NCBI GenBank assembly: GCA_018897135.1
Contig: JAHILJ010000059.1
Location: 1 to 14,287, forward strand
Direction of reading: 5' to 3'
DNA length: 14,287 bases
Origin: Nanobdellota archaeon
Lineage (GTDB): Archaea > Nanobdellota > Nanobdellia > Pacearchaeales > GW2011-AR1
This document shows positions 14,115-14,287 of this stretch, piece by piece. The position numbers and the translations under genes are program-made. A model generated the notes under the pieces. It was not told the DNA's origin. It saw nothing but the letters and a program-made list of their open reading frames with translations, and did not search any database. Numbering within the stretch: position 1 is the stretch's first letter; every line of letters begins with the position of its first letter.

Positions 14115-14287
14115 ATCTAACCACCCTAATCCTTTTCTTAAGTTTATTTATTTTATCTTCATCAATTTTTCCCTGATAAATAATTCTCAAATGCTTGGCA
14201 TCTTCCAAATCTTTTTCAGCTCCAAGAAGTTCTTCTTTAAATGCAATATTAGATTCAATAGAAGAAAAGAAAATATTTAATTTTGTA
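14101..14287 (-). CDS. C-terminal end of an unrecognised gene (start lies beyond the right edge)
   Basis: An open frame of 61 codons reaches a TAA at 14101-14103. Its end includes FKEELLGAEKDLEDAKHLR, then IIYQGKIDEDKINKLKK and a basic RIRVVRYGKR tail: charged, helical, no cysteines. The other two frames on this strand are soon closed. It overlaps the 77-aa gene by 14 bp, so the two are probably in one operon. Family not recognised; the gene call rests on the open frame, amino-acid make-up and operon-style overlap. Confidence 0.55.
   Translation of the reverse strand, partial: TKLNIFFSSIESNIAFKEELLGAEKDLEDAKHLRIIYQGKIDEDKINKLKKRIRVVRYGKR

Overview
The window (14.3 kb, strongly A+T-rich) looks like a piece of an archaeal chromosome, most likely from a small-genome DPANN lineage (Pacearchaeota/Woesearchaeota-like). 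This placement is inferred from several things. There is a Hef-type helicase/XPF nuclease pair and a winged-helix nucleotidyltransferase + HEPN pair. TATA boxes lie about 25-28 bp before the start codons, which suggests leaderless mRNAs, while genes inside operons have Shine-Dalgarno-like sites. There are very short intergenic gaps, and large cysteine-rich exported proteins of a kind common in those groups. No rRNA, tRNA, CRISPR array, transposase or phage gene is visible.

Layout: (1) 1-4262, minus strand: a 1318-residue exported gingipain-type (C25) cysteine peptidase with Cys-rich, dockerin-like and beta-propeller regions. It is followed, with a 13-bp overlap, by a second exported protein cut off at the left edge. 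(2) 4313-6543, plus strand: the DNA-repair helicase and nuclease halves of Hef as two genes overlapping by ATGA. (3) 6544-8073, minus strand: an unrecognised 221-aa protein with a possible C-type-lectin-like tail, then an arginase/agmatinase-family enzyme. (4) 8376-12476, minus strand: two exported, very Cys-rich proteins (603 and 750 aa), each with its own promoter. (5) 12716-13751, plus strand: a wHTH-nucleotidyltransferase and a HEPN protein in one operon, a probable toxin-antitoxin type module with a perfect palindrome between TATA box and start codon. (6) 13881-14287, minus strand: a small conserved-looking protein and the end of another gene, overlapping.

How the parts relate: the peptidase, the 603-aa and the 750-aa proteins share several small disulfide modules, so they look like members of one cell-surface protein repertoire built by module shuffling. 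Two 48-bp copies of an imperfect palindromic repeat lie in opposite orientation on either side of the 603/750-aa gene pair. The helicase and nuclease would act together at stalled replication forks.

Most interesting points: the Hef split sits six bases after an A6 run, so one extra A would give a normal-length fused Hef; the C25 peptidase is interrupted by a beta-propeller; and two blades of that propeller carry Cys-rich inserts with identical cysteine spacing. Function calls rest on motif reading and remembered family features; no database search was run.
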